From: Symbiotaphrina buchneri
Lineage: Eukaryota; Ascomycota; Symbiotaphrinales; Symbiotaphrinaceae
DNA: 64,000 nucleotides
Assembly (NCBI GenBank): GCA_001599915.1
Contig: BCIG01000015.1
Location: 1 to 64,000, forward strand
Reading direction: 5' to 3'
Shown: positions 53,816 to 64,000 of the stretch, piece after piece
Numbering within the stretch: the stretch's first letter is position 1
Layout of the letters: the number at the start of each line of letters is the position of its first letter
Position numbers and translations under genes: made by a program
The notes under the pieces: generated by a model
Database searches by the model: none
What the model saw: the letters and a program-made list of their open reading frames with translations, nothing else
What the model was told of the DNA's origin: nothing

Positions 53816-55842
53816 TCATCGATACTCTGCTCCACAATCTCCCATGTCCCTAAATAGATCCTCTCTCCTACTCCTCCTCAACACAGCTTCAATAGCCTCC
53901 CTATCCTCTTCATCGAGTCTCCACCCATAGACTTTTGCATTCTCTTCTATATGCTCACTAACGCCCATCCGAGTTCCAACAATTACTGCCCCAACCTCAT
54001 CAAAGTCCAGCACCCAACGTGTCGCTACATTGGAAATTGATACGGAATGTTTCCATGCGATTTTTGAAAGGGCTTCCAAGAGAGACTGAAAGAGGGTCCA
54101 GTTCCCCCAAGCAAGGATCATCTCGAGATACTGTCATAAGTTAGCGAGGAAACAGGTAAACAGGTCACCGGACATTACCTTGCGTTGGCTGGGCGTCATG
54201 CTCCCAGAGAAATGCGCAGGCTGTTCTTTCCCGAGCCATTTATCTGCTAGAAAGCCTCCGCACTGCCCAAGTTAATGCTTGTCTTCTAAGACGAAAGGAG
54301 AGGGCTTACCAATGTGCCGTATGTCAGCAGCTTCACGCTGTGCTTTCTACAAACTTCGATCATCTTGAAAACCGGTCTGGAGTCTATCAGAGAAAACTGG
54401 GTTCTTCTGATCAGTCATAGAGACAATATACTCGGTGGAAATAGGGATTACCTGGACTTGGTTGGACACGATATTTACTCCAGCTTTTATAATCTCCTCC
54501 ATTCTTTCGGTGTCAAAATTACACAAACCCAACACAGATATCCGAGCATCCGCTTCAAGTAGTCTCAAAGCTTGCACATACTGTTTATCCGAGTACTAGG
54601 AATGCTTGTCAATGACACTTTCTGGGATGCCGGGGTCCAAGTCTTACGTCTTGCCAATGAAATTGCAGGAGATCGACGTTTTCTGCATTCATCCTTGTAA
54701 GGCGTTCCGTGACGTTCTCACGCACGACAGTTTCGCTGATAACCACTTTGCTGAAAACACAGTACTTAGTCGCCCCAAATATTGCTTTTGGATCAGTATA
54801 TGATGATCGGAATCGTCCCTATGCTGCTGTGTGAGCCTTTCTCAGCATATGATGAAATTCTGGAAGAACGCACGAAAATAATCTCCGCATCTCCATAATG
54901 ATCAGCCATATCTACAGAACCAATTAGTGCCCTGAGTCATGATCCTTCGAGTAGGATATCAATACCAAAAGCAGTGAAGCCAGCGTCCGCATAACGCCTG
55001 AATTGCTCCATCATCTTCGAATGCGATGCGTATCCCCACGATGGGCTCGAAAGCTGCCAGAGGCCACAGAACATCCTCGGCAGCGTGGACTGTCCAAGAC
55101 GAAAAGTCTCCCTGTTTACAGCAAGCGCAAGGTGTTCGGCCAATCTTCCAGACCGTGGAGCAGTCAACTCCGTTGGCACCTCAGACTCCCCTGTCAAAGT
55201 CATAGCAGCGGCTAATGCTCTTCCAAAGGGAAACTCTCTGCCGTCCCTTTTATTGCCTGCTCGGCACTCCTTCAACATCTGGACCAGCCTTTCAATCACC
55301 TCCTTTTCGAAATCCCTCATCTCCCGGCGTGAAGAACCCTCGACCAGCTCTTTTTCTGCAGCAGTCACAGCCTGTACTACATCTGCATCGATCCGCGCAC
55401 AAACGTCTCTAACCACCGCCACTGCTTCTGCAGTCTCGCTTCTCATGATCTCAATGCACTGCGTCACTAGGTTCCCCAGCAACTTCAAGCTCTCGAAGTC
55501 CATGCCCACGCCCATCGCGGCCCTAATCCATCCCGAAACCGCCTCAAAGTCTGACGTTACGCGGACGCCACCTTGCCCCGTTTCATCTAACCCGGATCCC
55601 CCAGTTGGTTCCAGAGCCGGTCTCACTTCAAAAATTACAGGATCGGACACTGCGGTTCGCGTCTGCTCAAGATACTTCCTGGCTTCAGAGAGGAAGACCG
55701 AGGTGAATGTCGGAGAAGAAACGAGGATGCCGCGCATCACAGACCTTAATCCATCAGGGGGGAGGTTTGCAATGACAGTGTCGGTCATGAGATTGACGTG
55801 CGCCGCTTTGGCTGCTCGGCCGGAAGTGGTTGGTGAGGCCAT
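53816..55842 (-). CDS. Aldo-keto reductase fused to an unknown N-terminal helical domain
   Basis: Seven exons (54966-55842, 54874-54911, 54648-54818, 54452-54595, 54310-54396, 54179-54262, 53816-54130) give 571 residues. Residues 1 to about 245 are helix-rich (LPPDGLRSVMRGILVSSP, then EVIERLVQMLKECRAG) with no domain I recognise. From about 248 the protein is an aldo-keto reductase: LPRMFCGLWQLSSPSWG, catalytic Asp293 and Tyr298 (DMADHYGDAE), a Lys in FGATKYCVF, and His in DLLQFHWQD. NFDTERMEEIIKAGVN, ISNVATRWVLDFDEVGAVIV and GTRMGVSEHIEENAKVYGW complete the NADPH-side signature. The domains are joined within the large first exon, so the fusion does not depend on splicing. Intron sizes of 47-55 bases all keep frame. 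Substrate unknown. Confidence 0.85.
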
Positions 55843-56367
55843 TGTACCTTCCTAGAATTGATGCAGTGAGCGATCTCACGGCGGCTGAGAAGCCTGAGAC
55901 CCTGAGAAGTCAGTTTATGACACCTCGACCAGATGCTTTACAGCTTCGTGAAGCCAGCTGGCAGTGATCGTTGATCGGATTCTCCGCATAAGAGACCCGA
56001 TTCCCTGCAGCAAAATGGATGTTTGATGTTGATCATTACCTCTATGCTTGCCTTACCTTACACATGGGGGACGGGATGCTATCGGAAGCGTTGCCGCTCG
56101 GCGCCGAACATGAGGCGGCTTGGCGATATGACCCTGTCCGACAAAGTATACATAAGGCAGACTGTATAATACGGGAATTCGCAGTTTTCAACATTGAAAA
56201 CCAAACATACGCATCATGCAATGTAAATTGCTTCATGCGCTCCCATAGGTAACCCTTATATTACAAAATTGGTCAGGCCCAGGCGAATACCCTTCGGCTG
56301 ACGGAATCCGAACTCCAGTCATTACGACGACGCCGGTTTCCAACACAATTACACGATTCCTGTGTCC
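55843..56367. other. Intergenic, no gene seen
   Basis: About 525 bases upstream of the reductase gene and downstream of the PRiA4-like gene. A plus frame at 56019-56252 has no features. Confidence 0.4.
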
Positions 56368-57382
56368 TCAGTACTTGCCAAAATTCTGCAACTCCGCGAC
56401 AGCATCATTGACATCGAGGACACTCCACTCATAAGGATTAAGACCCTTCTTGTCACCATTGGTACAAGTCTTCTTGTACCATTCTCTCAACCCTTCAATG
56501 TCCTTCTTCTTCGTTTTGAAAATCTCCTTCAGATTCTCCCATCCCGGTGGACCTCCGCAATCCTCAGCACAAGGGTGACCCTTTTTGGCTGTCAGCATTC
56601 GTGCAACAGTGGCTTAGCAGAAGGGTTAGGTACCTCGCCGCCCAAGCAAAGAATATGCTCCTCCTCTGGTATACCCATCGACTTCCAAAGACTCTTATCA
56701 GCGCGTCCGAGGAAGCAGAGCTGGTGGTCCCATCCATCACCCATATCGTGATCATAAGACAGCTCGACCTTCCCAGCGTACTCTTCACCCTCGTAGATAT
56801 CCTTGAGCGTGATCTGATCCGCTCGCTTGGCAGGTCCCAACATCGCTTCATCATGAATATCCGTGTTTTGCTGTATCGTCAACACATCTTTGCCACGGCC
56901 CGTCATCCAATTCGGTCTCTATTATGCACAAAAGATCAGTCAGAGATTGGCATGAGACAAGCTGGGTGGACATACCTCGCCTTCCTCGACAAATTTTGAC
57001 AGCGTAAACTGGTACATATGACAACTTGCCCATCCATACGCAATCTGCAATACTTGATGAAATTCAGACATATTCAAGCCGGATGGGACACAGAGCAGAC
57101 GTCCAATTTCTGGTTCTTCGGTATCGAGGAGCCGAGATTGGAAGAGATAGTTGTCTGTGGGTGCCTATAGGCCAAAGAATCGTAAGCAAATTGCAGCCAA
57201 GAGGAATTCGCAGGGGAGCGTGCCTCTGCCTTTTTCTTAGGTGCTACGGTAGGCGCCTGCGCCGGTGCCTTCGCAGCCTTTGCCTGCGCCTTTGTCTTTT
57301 TGCTTGTTGCCGAGTTGGTTGCCCGTGCCTCAAGAGGGCCACTGCGGGCACTGGCGGATTTAGATTTGGCCGCTTTAGGCAT
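56368..57382 (-). CDS. PRiA4_ORF3-fold protein
   Basis: Exons 57248-57382, 56976-57164, 56634-56918 and 56368-56580 encode 273 residues. The N-terminus is a Lys/Ala-rich, low-complexity tail (TNSATSKKTKAQAKAAKAPA) that may bind nucleic acid or target the nucleus. The core matches the plasmid pRiA4b ORF-3-like family: RLLCVPSGLNMSEFHQVLQI, AYGWASCHMYQF, ELSYDHDMGDGWDHQLCFLG, then HPCAEDCGGPPGWENLKEIF. Many bacterial members sit near mobile DNA, and fungal members are uncharacterised. The first intron (83 bases, GTAGCA donor) is the least certain splice; the other two are clear. Function unknown. Confidence 0.8.
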
Positions 57383-57815
57383 GGCGATGAATGATTGTGT
57401 TCTCTGGTGATTGACAGTATTTGGTAACAATCATCAACACTGGACAGAGGTGTGGTGTGGAGGGCCGGAGCGGGAACGGTACCTCAGTCGCGCTCCAGCA
57501 CGACGCGACGCGTCAGCCACGTGAAGGATACGAGGATACCTCCAGAAACCCGGCGATTTCCTCTCCGGTAGCAAGCAAATGACATACGAAACAATGTTCC
57601 TCGTCCGATGTTCACACGTTCAGCCCAAACGCAAGTCATTTTTGATCCATCGAACTCCTTCCAGGTCGTTAGTTGATATTACAATTACCATTATCTCTAT
57701 TTCAAACCTATATACAATGATATATATCTACATCCTCCTTCAGAGTCGTGTACTTCACCATGTCTCAGATGATGATCCCTTATATACTTCGGCTTCTTCC
57801 ATCGCGACCTTCCCT
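57383..57815. other. Intergenic, no gene seen
   Basis: About 430 bases between the PRiA4-like start and the sugar transporter stop. No feature supported. Confidence 0.4.
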
Positions 57816-59524
57816 TTACACCGCCGACCTTGTCTTCTCGATCGCTCCTGACGTCGCAGCATCCTTCTCCACAATTTCTTGATCATCCCTCGGACTCTGT
57901 GTCTCCTCTCCACCCACCTTTCCACCATCATGTACTCTATCCTCCACAGGAACAATTTCATCGCTCACGCTAACCTCATCTCCAAAAACCAATCCAATTT
58001 CTTCGAGGCTTCTCCTGTTTGTCTCGGGGAACCAGAACGCTGCCACCACCAGGATGATGCTCGTCAACACGATGAACAAGATATAGTATCGCCATCCAAC
58101 AGCTGCGAAGGCTGTCGGTGCTGCTTGAAGGAAAATTATTGTCGCTACAAATAGGCCGGAAACCGAGACTGCAAGACCTTTGGCTCGGACGGGTGTTGGA
58201 AAGATTTCCGATGCGTATACATAGGATGTGGAGTCGACCGATAGAGAAAAGCAGCCGATATGCATGAAGAGGAAAAAGACGGCAGCTGAAGCAACCCCTC
58301 TGGACCCATTGTGGTTGAATATTGATACAGTGATACATTCGCCGATAAGAGCAATGATGCAACCAGTGAAACCGAACACTATCGAAGTCAGAGAGTACTT
58401 CGAGAGGATAGGTAGCACATACTCAGCATGCGGACACGTCCGATCTTATCAACCAGCAAGGCATTGATGAAATTCCCAAAGGGACAAACTGTGATCCAGC
58501 CACCTTGAATGACGAGTTGCTGCACCGTACCAAAGCCTAGACTGGCATACAAAGTCGGACCATAATTATTGATCACCAACGTGGCAGTTGCTTGTGCGCC
58601 GAACATTGTCAGGAAACCTACAATGCATCTATTGCGATAGCTTTGTTTCCGGAACAGATCCAAGAATGACACGGCCTGTTCCCGTTCATGAATTATTTGC
58701 GCATGTAAATGATTGAATTCGCGTTCCATTGTCGCTTGATCCTCGTCCGGCAATGACTCGGCGTGCGTTGCTTTGAAGGCGGCGAAAGCTTCGGGCGTAC
58801 GGTTTCGATTCAAAAGCCAACGAGGTGATTCTGGGAGAAAGAAAAGACCCGAGACGAGAGCCAACGGAGGGATCGCTACGACCATAAGCCTTCATCCAAC
58901 AGTTATCTCGGGGCATCTCACCTTGAATAGCCAGTGGTATCCTCCACTGGGCACCATTGGCGTTGACGAAATAGAAACCAACACCAACCCAGCTTGCCAA
59001 CGCATAGCCGCAGCAGATCAAGACGCCATGCATGCCAACCAGCAGTCCTCTGATCCTCGGCGGAGATATCTCGCTCTGGTACAGCGGTACTAGTGTGACC
59101 AACATTCCAATACCAACTCCTGTTATCAGACGCATCACAATATACATCGCGATATGAACACTTCCGGCCTGTAGTGCACCGCCGACAATGGCGAATAACG
59201 CTCCTATTAAGATGGCATGCCTACGTCCCAGGGCATCGGCGGTTTGTGTGCAACATAAGGTCCCAATAAGACCACCTGCTTGATATAGCCCGTTGATGGC
59301 TCCCTCGAGCTGCGTGGCATTGCGACGGGTATCGAGCTCGAAGTAGCTTAGAAAAGATGGCTGGCCAAGGGTCGTGGAGATTATGGAGGAACTATAGCCG
59401 TAGGTAAGGGAACCCAGAGCAACGAAGATGATAATCTGTTGGACGCATCAGCTTTGATGGTCCGAAAAGCATTGACCGTGATGAATCGACATACGAGATA
59501 GCGGTTAAGCTGGGAGCCCGCCAT
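57816..59524 (-). CDS. MFS sugar transporter (SP family)
   Basis: Exons 59495-59524, 58922-59435, 58423-58875 and 57816-58378 encode 519 residues. The signatures of sugar porters are present: ALGRRHAILIGALFAIVGGA, RLITGVGIGMLVTLVPLYQS then EISPPRIRG, the central FFLPESPRWLLNRNR, VDKIGRVRML, SEIFPTPVRAKGLAVS, and FPETNRRSLEEIGLVFG after the last helix. Twelve helices are expected at the plasma membrane, importing a hexose or related sugar with protons. The first exon carries only ten codons (AGSQLNRYL). Introns are 59, 46 and 44 bases, near the lower limit. The acidic C-terminal tail is cytosolic. Confidence 0.92.
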
Positions 59525-61478
59525 GGTCCCGATTGTTACTCGGCGTTCGGCCTGACCAAGGCGTGAAGGGGCAATGCAGGGTTGGCAGACGGGAGGAACG
59601 ATCAATGGCACGGCCCCGCCCTGTCTCCTCAGCCGCACGAGTCCAGCTACCCAAGAACACGGGGAAAAGAGTGTGATGGGGGTTGAACACGCGGGAGTGG
59701 TCAAGTGGGAACAATCATTGCAGGAGCGGGGGAATGCCCAGGCAATTTCTCCCTTTTTCCTTCGTTGGGGCTTAGACCTCGAAGCTTACGCAGTTGGGAC
59801 TTAGTCTGTTGCGCTAAATGATATCAGCTTGATTATCCGAAATTACCACGTAAGATGGTGCTTTAAGTCGGGAGCAGGCACTCAGAAAAAAAGAGATCAT
59901 GGAGCTACGAGTATAGACGCCCTGGAAATAGGTCGGATTCATCGGAAAAGATACGTTATGCAATGGCAATCTTCAAGGGCGGCAGCTTCTTGACAAGGAT
60001 GTCAATATCCAAGATCGGAACAACGTGCATCGAGAGATGCGGATTGTACCTTCCAATTCCACCCGGCGCACGGTCCAGAGAAGGAGATAACCGACCGAAC
60101 CGTCCTTTCTGTGGAAGCAATGCTAGGAAAGTCCGCCAAGCCCTGGATATGCTTTGAAGAGGATCCGCCCTATGCATGACAGTGATAGATGCCGACAAGG
60201 CGGTGCTTGCTTCGGCCCCTATCGGTATTGACTCCGAATAATCACACGTCTGCCGCTGGCGTATCCCATCTCGACCGGCTTCGCGGCAAGGGAGAGGTGG
60301 AATGGTAGGACACTTGAGCGATCAGAAAGCCTACCGTATCGCTACCTCGACGCAGCCTTGAGCTTCCAGAACCTACCGAAAATGTGACTAGAATTCGATG
60401 TCATACGAAGAGAGGAATAGCTTAAGCCAAAATGGCAAAAGCTTGACAAGGTGGAGCTGAAAGTTGATGCAGTTCCGAATTTCCGATCCGCCTTACGCTG
60501 CCTGACCGCTCTTGGGGAATGAGGGTTGCTCTGGCTCAAGATGGCGATTCCTTTCCTCATCAAGCTTCCCGGTGCTGAATGCCAGAAATGGAGACAAGTT
60601 CACATTGAAATGCCATGTCAGAAGTCAAAATATCTCGAAGCGAATGGAGTACCCGAAGTGGCTATCTTGATAGGCTGGCATCAAGGCCGACCCAAAGGAC
60701 GGCTGCAAGAAGGGGAACCGATAGGTTGGAGAGATGCCAGCTGAATCTGCACGACACTGTTAGTAGGAGGTCTGGATCTGGAGCGGCTTCCCGGCTAACT
60801 GCCAAAAAGGGTCGTGCAAGCCTCGGTTAGAATGCTCTCCCCAAACTGGACCCCTCGCTTGAAGGGCGGGATCCCTCTTATCAGCCAACCCCATCCAGAA
60901 TTAATCATGGAGAGCCCCACTAGTACTTCAGCCTCAGAGTGCAGTCGCGGATTCCGCAATCGCAGAATCCGAAGCTTGCCATATATATGGTTACGGCCGA
61001 GATGAGAGTTTCAACCAAGGGCATCAGAAAGTCTAATTCTCAGCCTTACTGCCTCTCCAACCAGTGACAGGCCAAGAATGAAGAAGAGCACGGTCGAGAA
61101 GCATCCCTAGCTCGTGTGCCGTGGCTGTGGAATGCTGCTACGGCCTGACATGTCGACCATGAAAGTCCATTCTCACAGGTTTGCTGGCATATGCGGTCCA
61201 ATTCTTGCTGAGCGTGGTTCCAATCAGCTGCAGCGGAAGCGTGTTAGACTTCCTGCAAGGATGGCGTGGATCTTGTATTCGACTGCGGCCGACATGCCTA
61301 TCGGTCCAGCCCTACGGAAGTCCGTGTCCCTGCTAAGGCTATTGACCGTCCCATCTATAAAGTTGTCGCATGCCTCCTTCAGCTAGAAGTCTATCCTACA
61401 CTCATCATTTTAGACTTTGTCAATTGGTGACACCATACCATTGAACACCGCAATACCTTAGCTTATCGCACGTTCACA
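59525..61478. other. Long intergenic region (1.95 kb), no supported gene
   Basis: Shared upstream space of two divergently transcribed transporters. Frames such as 60526-60744 and 61114-61386 have no features. Nothing repeat-like was seen. Confidence 0.4.
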
Positions 61479-63131
61479 ATGGCTGCCTCATTCTGTGACA
61501 ACAACTTTGATCTCTTCCCAGAGAAGCCTGCGACTTCGTCAGCTTCCTCTTTCATAGTGAGGTTCTACACAAAATCCGACAAAGCTTCCACAAGTCTTTC
61601 CGTCAAGGAACTCCCCTCCGACAATGTGGCTTCTCAAAACTCTACACCTTCAGAAGCCCTTCAGTGGGATCGTGAAGACAATCCCGAGAACCCATACAAC
61701 TGGCCTACATCGAAAAAGGTATACCACAGCACCATGCCATCACTCTACGCCTTCGTTGTGTACGTCCACGGCGTCCTGTCTGTCAACTCACCTAACATAC
61801 TGTAGGACATACGGCTCGTCGGTGATAACCCCAGCATGCCCGGCCTTGATGGAACAATTCCAAGTCTCCTCAACCGTCTCACTGCTCAGCTTTTCGCTCT
61901 ACGTCTTCGGCCTAGCCTTCGGTCCTATCCTAGCGGCTCCCCTGAGCGAAACTAAAGGCCGACGTTCCGTCTATCTGATCTCGTTTCCGCTGTTTTCGCT
62001 TTTTACGCTTGGTGCTGGGTTTGCTCAGAATTTTCATACACTGGTTATATGTCGGTTCTTTGCGGGTTTGTTCGGGAGTCCTCCTTTGGCTGTGGGTGCG
62101 GGTACAATTGCAGACTTGTTCAGAGCGGATGAGCGGACTGCAGCGAGCGTGGCCTATATTTTGACACCGTTCCTCGGCCCTGCCTTAGGGTGAGTCCTGA
62201 CTCTTGCCGTTGTCGAGTCTTTTTCAATACTGACTGTTGCAGCCCTATTATTGGCGGCTTCTGCGTCGAACATAAATCCTGGCGCTGGACACAATGGAGC
62301 ATCCTGTTCTTCGCCGTGGTCGTCTATACGATCTCATTGGGAATGAAGGAAACATACAGCAAGACCCTTTTGACCGCACGCGCCAACCGTCTCGGTCTTC
62401 CACTCCCACCAAAACCCGCTCCCCTCGAAGGACTCAAACTGCTAGTCACCATAACCCTCTTGCGGCCAATTACCATGCTTGCAACGGAGCCCATCGTCGC
62501 GTTCCTCTCTCTCTACGTCGCGATCGCCTTTGCAACGCTTTACTCCTTCTTCGCCGCATTCCCGCTCGTATTTGCTCGCACATACAACTTCACCATCGCC
62601 CAAACCGGGCTCACATTCCTCTCGATAGCCTTGGGATGCGTCCTCGCAACCTCCACCGTCCTTCTCCTCGACCGCTGCATATCCAAACCTCTAGCTCGGC
62701 GCCAACCTCACCTCGCCCTCGCGCCCGAACATCGTCTGAACGCTGCGCTCCTTGCGTCTATCGGCTTGCCGACCGGCCTCTTCCTCTTCGCATGGACAGC
62801 TCGACCAGATATCCATTGGATTGTACCGGTGATTGCGGCGGTGCCGTTTGCGTGGGGCTGTCTCTGCTTGTTCACGGCCGCGGCCGTGTACATGGTTGAT
62901 GTGTACGAGGCGTTGAATGGCGCAAGCGCGTTGGCGGCAAATGGATTGCTGAGATACTTCTTTGGAGCAGCGTTTCCGCTGTTTACGGTCCAGATGTTCG
63001 AGAAGCTGGGAACAGGCTGGGCGGGGAGCCTGCTGGGGTTTTTGAGTGTCGCGCTTGTGCCCGTGCCTTGGGTTCTGTGGAAGTGGGGTCCGAGTGTCAG
63101 GGCCAGGAGTGCGTATGGAAAAGGCGAGTGA
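61479..63131 (+). CDS. MFS drug:H+ antiporter-type transporter (DHA1)
   Basis: Exons 61479-61759, 61806-62189 and 62243-63131 encode 517 residues. The cytosolic N-terminus ends with DREDNPENPYNWPTSKK, the hallmark before TM1 of fungal DHA1 exporters (polyamine, benomyl, fluconazole type). Motifs include PACPALMEQFQVSSTVSLLS, the loop APLSETKGRRSVYLIS, and VICRFFAGLFGSPPLAVGAG with TIADLF. Later come ATEPIVAFLSLYVAIAFATL and a C-terminal NGASALAANGLLRYFFGAAF. It is likely a plasma-membrane exporter of toxic organic compounds or metabolites. Introns are 46 and 53 bases. No biosynthetic cluster adjoins it. Confidence 0.9.
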
Positions 63132-63533
63132 CCGTGCACTTTGGTTCCTGGGCACGAGTACATGATTTCGATGTTTGCTTTATCCTGTTTACTAAATGAC
63201 CGACTATGACTTTATCTCTGTAACGACTCTGTGGTGGTAGCAAAAATCTCTATGTAGCTCTTGCAATATAAATACCATAACACCCAAGAGTGAACCACAT
63301 CTTCTATCGCAGTCCCAGTCCGACATATAAAAGTATGTATCTGCCATTATCAATTGAATCATAGCGAGTACCTCAACATCTTCCGAGCGCCTCGAGCATC
63401 CTGTCGCTGCACCCACCATACTTTCGGTCGCCGGCTGATGTCATCGGCCGGGAGTTATTAGCCGAAGAGGAGAGACCGGACAGCGCCCAATCTTTCCACC
63501 TCATGCATCGTCACCTCCTCTAAGCATCGAACA

Positions 63534-64000
63534 ATGACATCGGAACTCGGGCCCCGTAAATACTCGCTCTGGCTATCCCCACAAGCCACCTTACCCATCA
63601 CTGGGCCACTGCGCGAAATCATCAAGACTCTCTCCGGCGACACTGCCCGGCTGGTCTCGCCATCAGCGCCCTTCGAGCCTCACATCACCATCACGTCCGG
63701 CATCCAGTCTCAAGACGCGCTCGACATTGCCAACATCGTCGCACCACTCGAAGCAGCGCTCTCGACGTCTCCGACGGCTTTTGCAACTAATCTTCATCTC
63801 AAGCTGCCAGCGCTGAAATTCGGCTCGGCGTTTTTTAAGAGGATCTACTTGCAGGTCGAGAAGACGGATGAGGTCGTTGCGTTGGTGAAGACGTGCTGTG
63901 AAGCTTTGGGTGTGGAGTTTAAGGTGGGAGAATATGATCCGCATCTCAGTCTGGCGTATAACGAGGGCGTGAGAGAGGGCACCGAGGAAAGTATTAAGCA
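63534..64000 (+). CDS. 2',3'-cyclic phosphodiesterase (2H family), 5' part; runs off the window
   Basis: ATG at 63534 opens 155 codons that are still open at base 64000. Two H-x-[TS] motifs of the 2H phosphoesterase fold are present, HITITSG (His50, Thr52) and HLSLAY (His137, Ser139), spaced as in fungal and plant cyclic phosphodiesterases. The start KYSLWLSPQATLP and FEPHITITSG resemble yeast Cpd1. The enzyme would open ADP-ribose 1'',2''-cyclic phosphate formed in tRNA splicing, giving the 1''-phosphate. Only a short C-terminal part should be missing. Confidence 0.85.
   Translation, partial: MTSELGPRKYSLWLSPQATLPITGPLREIIKTLSGDTARLVSPSAPFEPHITITSGIQSQDALDIANIVAPLEAALSTSPTAFATNLHLKLPALKFGSAFFKRIYLQVEKTDEVVALVKTCCEALGVEFKVGEYDPHLSLAYNEGVREGTEESIK

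Noticed and set aside
1-64000. CRISPR arrays, bacterial operons, tRNA or rRNA genes
   Set aside because: None was seen; the window is plainly eukaryotic with spliced genes.

Overview
The window is a fungal chromosome end. It opens with about 95 bases of CCCTAA repeats, the C-strand of TTAGGG telomeres, and the first gene is cut off by the telomere. Short spliced introns (44-132 bases), zinc-cluster regulators, allantoate-permease-like transporters, CFEM and DUF3712 proteins and a GPI-type class III chitinase point to a filamentous ascomycete, most likely of the Aspergillus/Penicillium group. I cannot name the species. No telomere-linked helicase and no rRNA or tRNA gene was seen.

Layout. 1-2.8 kb: telomere, the first 88 codons of an FAD-dependent amine oxidase, and a divergent MFS permease with a 7-base micro-exon. 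3.0-13.1 kb: two diverged copies of a locus for a small secreted protein flank an AT-saturated block of about 4.2 kb that looks like RIP-mutated DNA. The telomere-side copy carries a 366-bp TIR element, and beyond it part of the duplicated block runs in the opposite orientation. 13.8-22 kb: a Sec14-like lipid-transfer protein, a small zinc-cluster regulator, and a decayed TPR-DUF4470 gene joined out of frame to a headless carboxylesterase. 22.4-27.7 kb: three regulator genes, of which a head-to-head pair divides DNA-binding and middle-homology domains between two proteins. 29.8-41.4 kb: a headless membrane protein, a photolyase/cryptochrome, a CFEM GPI protein, a DUF3712 membrane protein and an amino-acid permease. 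42-64 kb: P450, class III chitinase, alpha/beta hydrolase, amidase, an aldo-keto reductase fused to an unknown N-terminal domain, a PRiA4_ORF3-fold protein, a sugar-type MFS transporter, a DHA1-type MFS transporter, and the start of a cyclic phosphodiesterase.

How it works together. No canonical secondary-metabolite synthase is present. The right half reads as accessory uptake and catabolism (permeases, amidase, P450, hydrolase, reductase) mixed with cell-wall and DNA-repair genes. The left 22 kb shows typical subtelomeric turnover: truncation, duplication, inversion, AT-rich decay and gene fusion. Exon-intron models were built by hand from splice signals and protein-family continuity. Every complete multi-exon model totals a whole number of codons, which supports them, but no transcript data were available.
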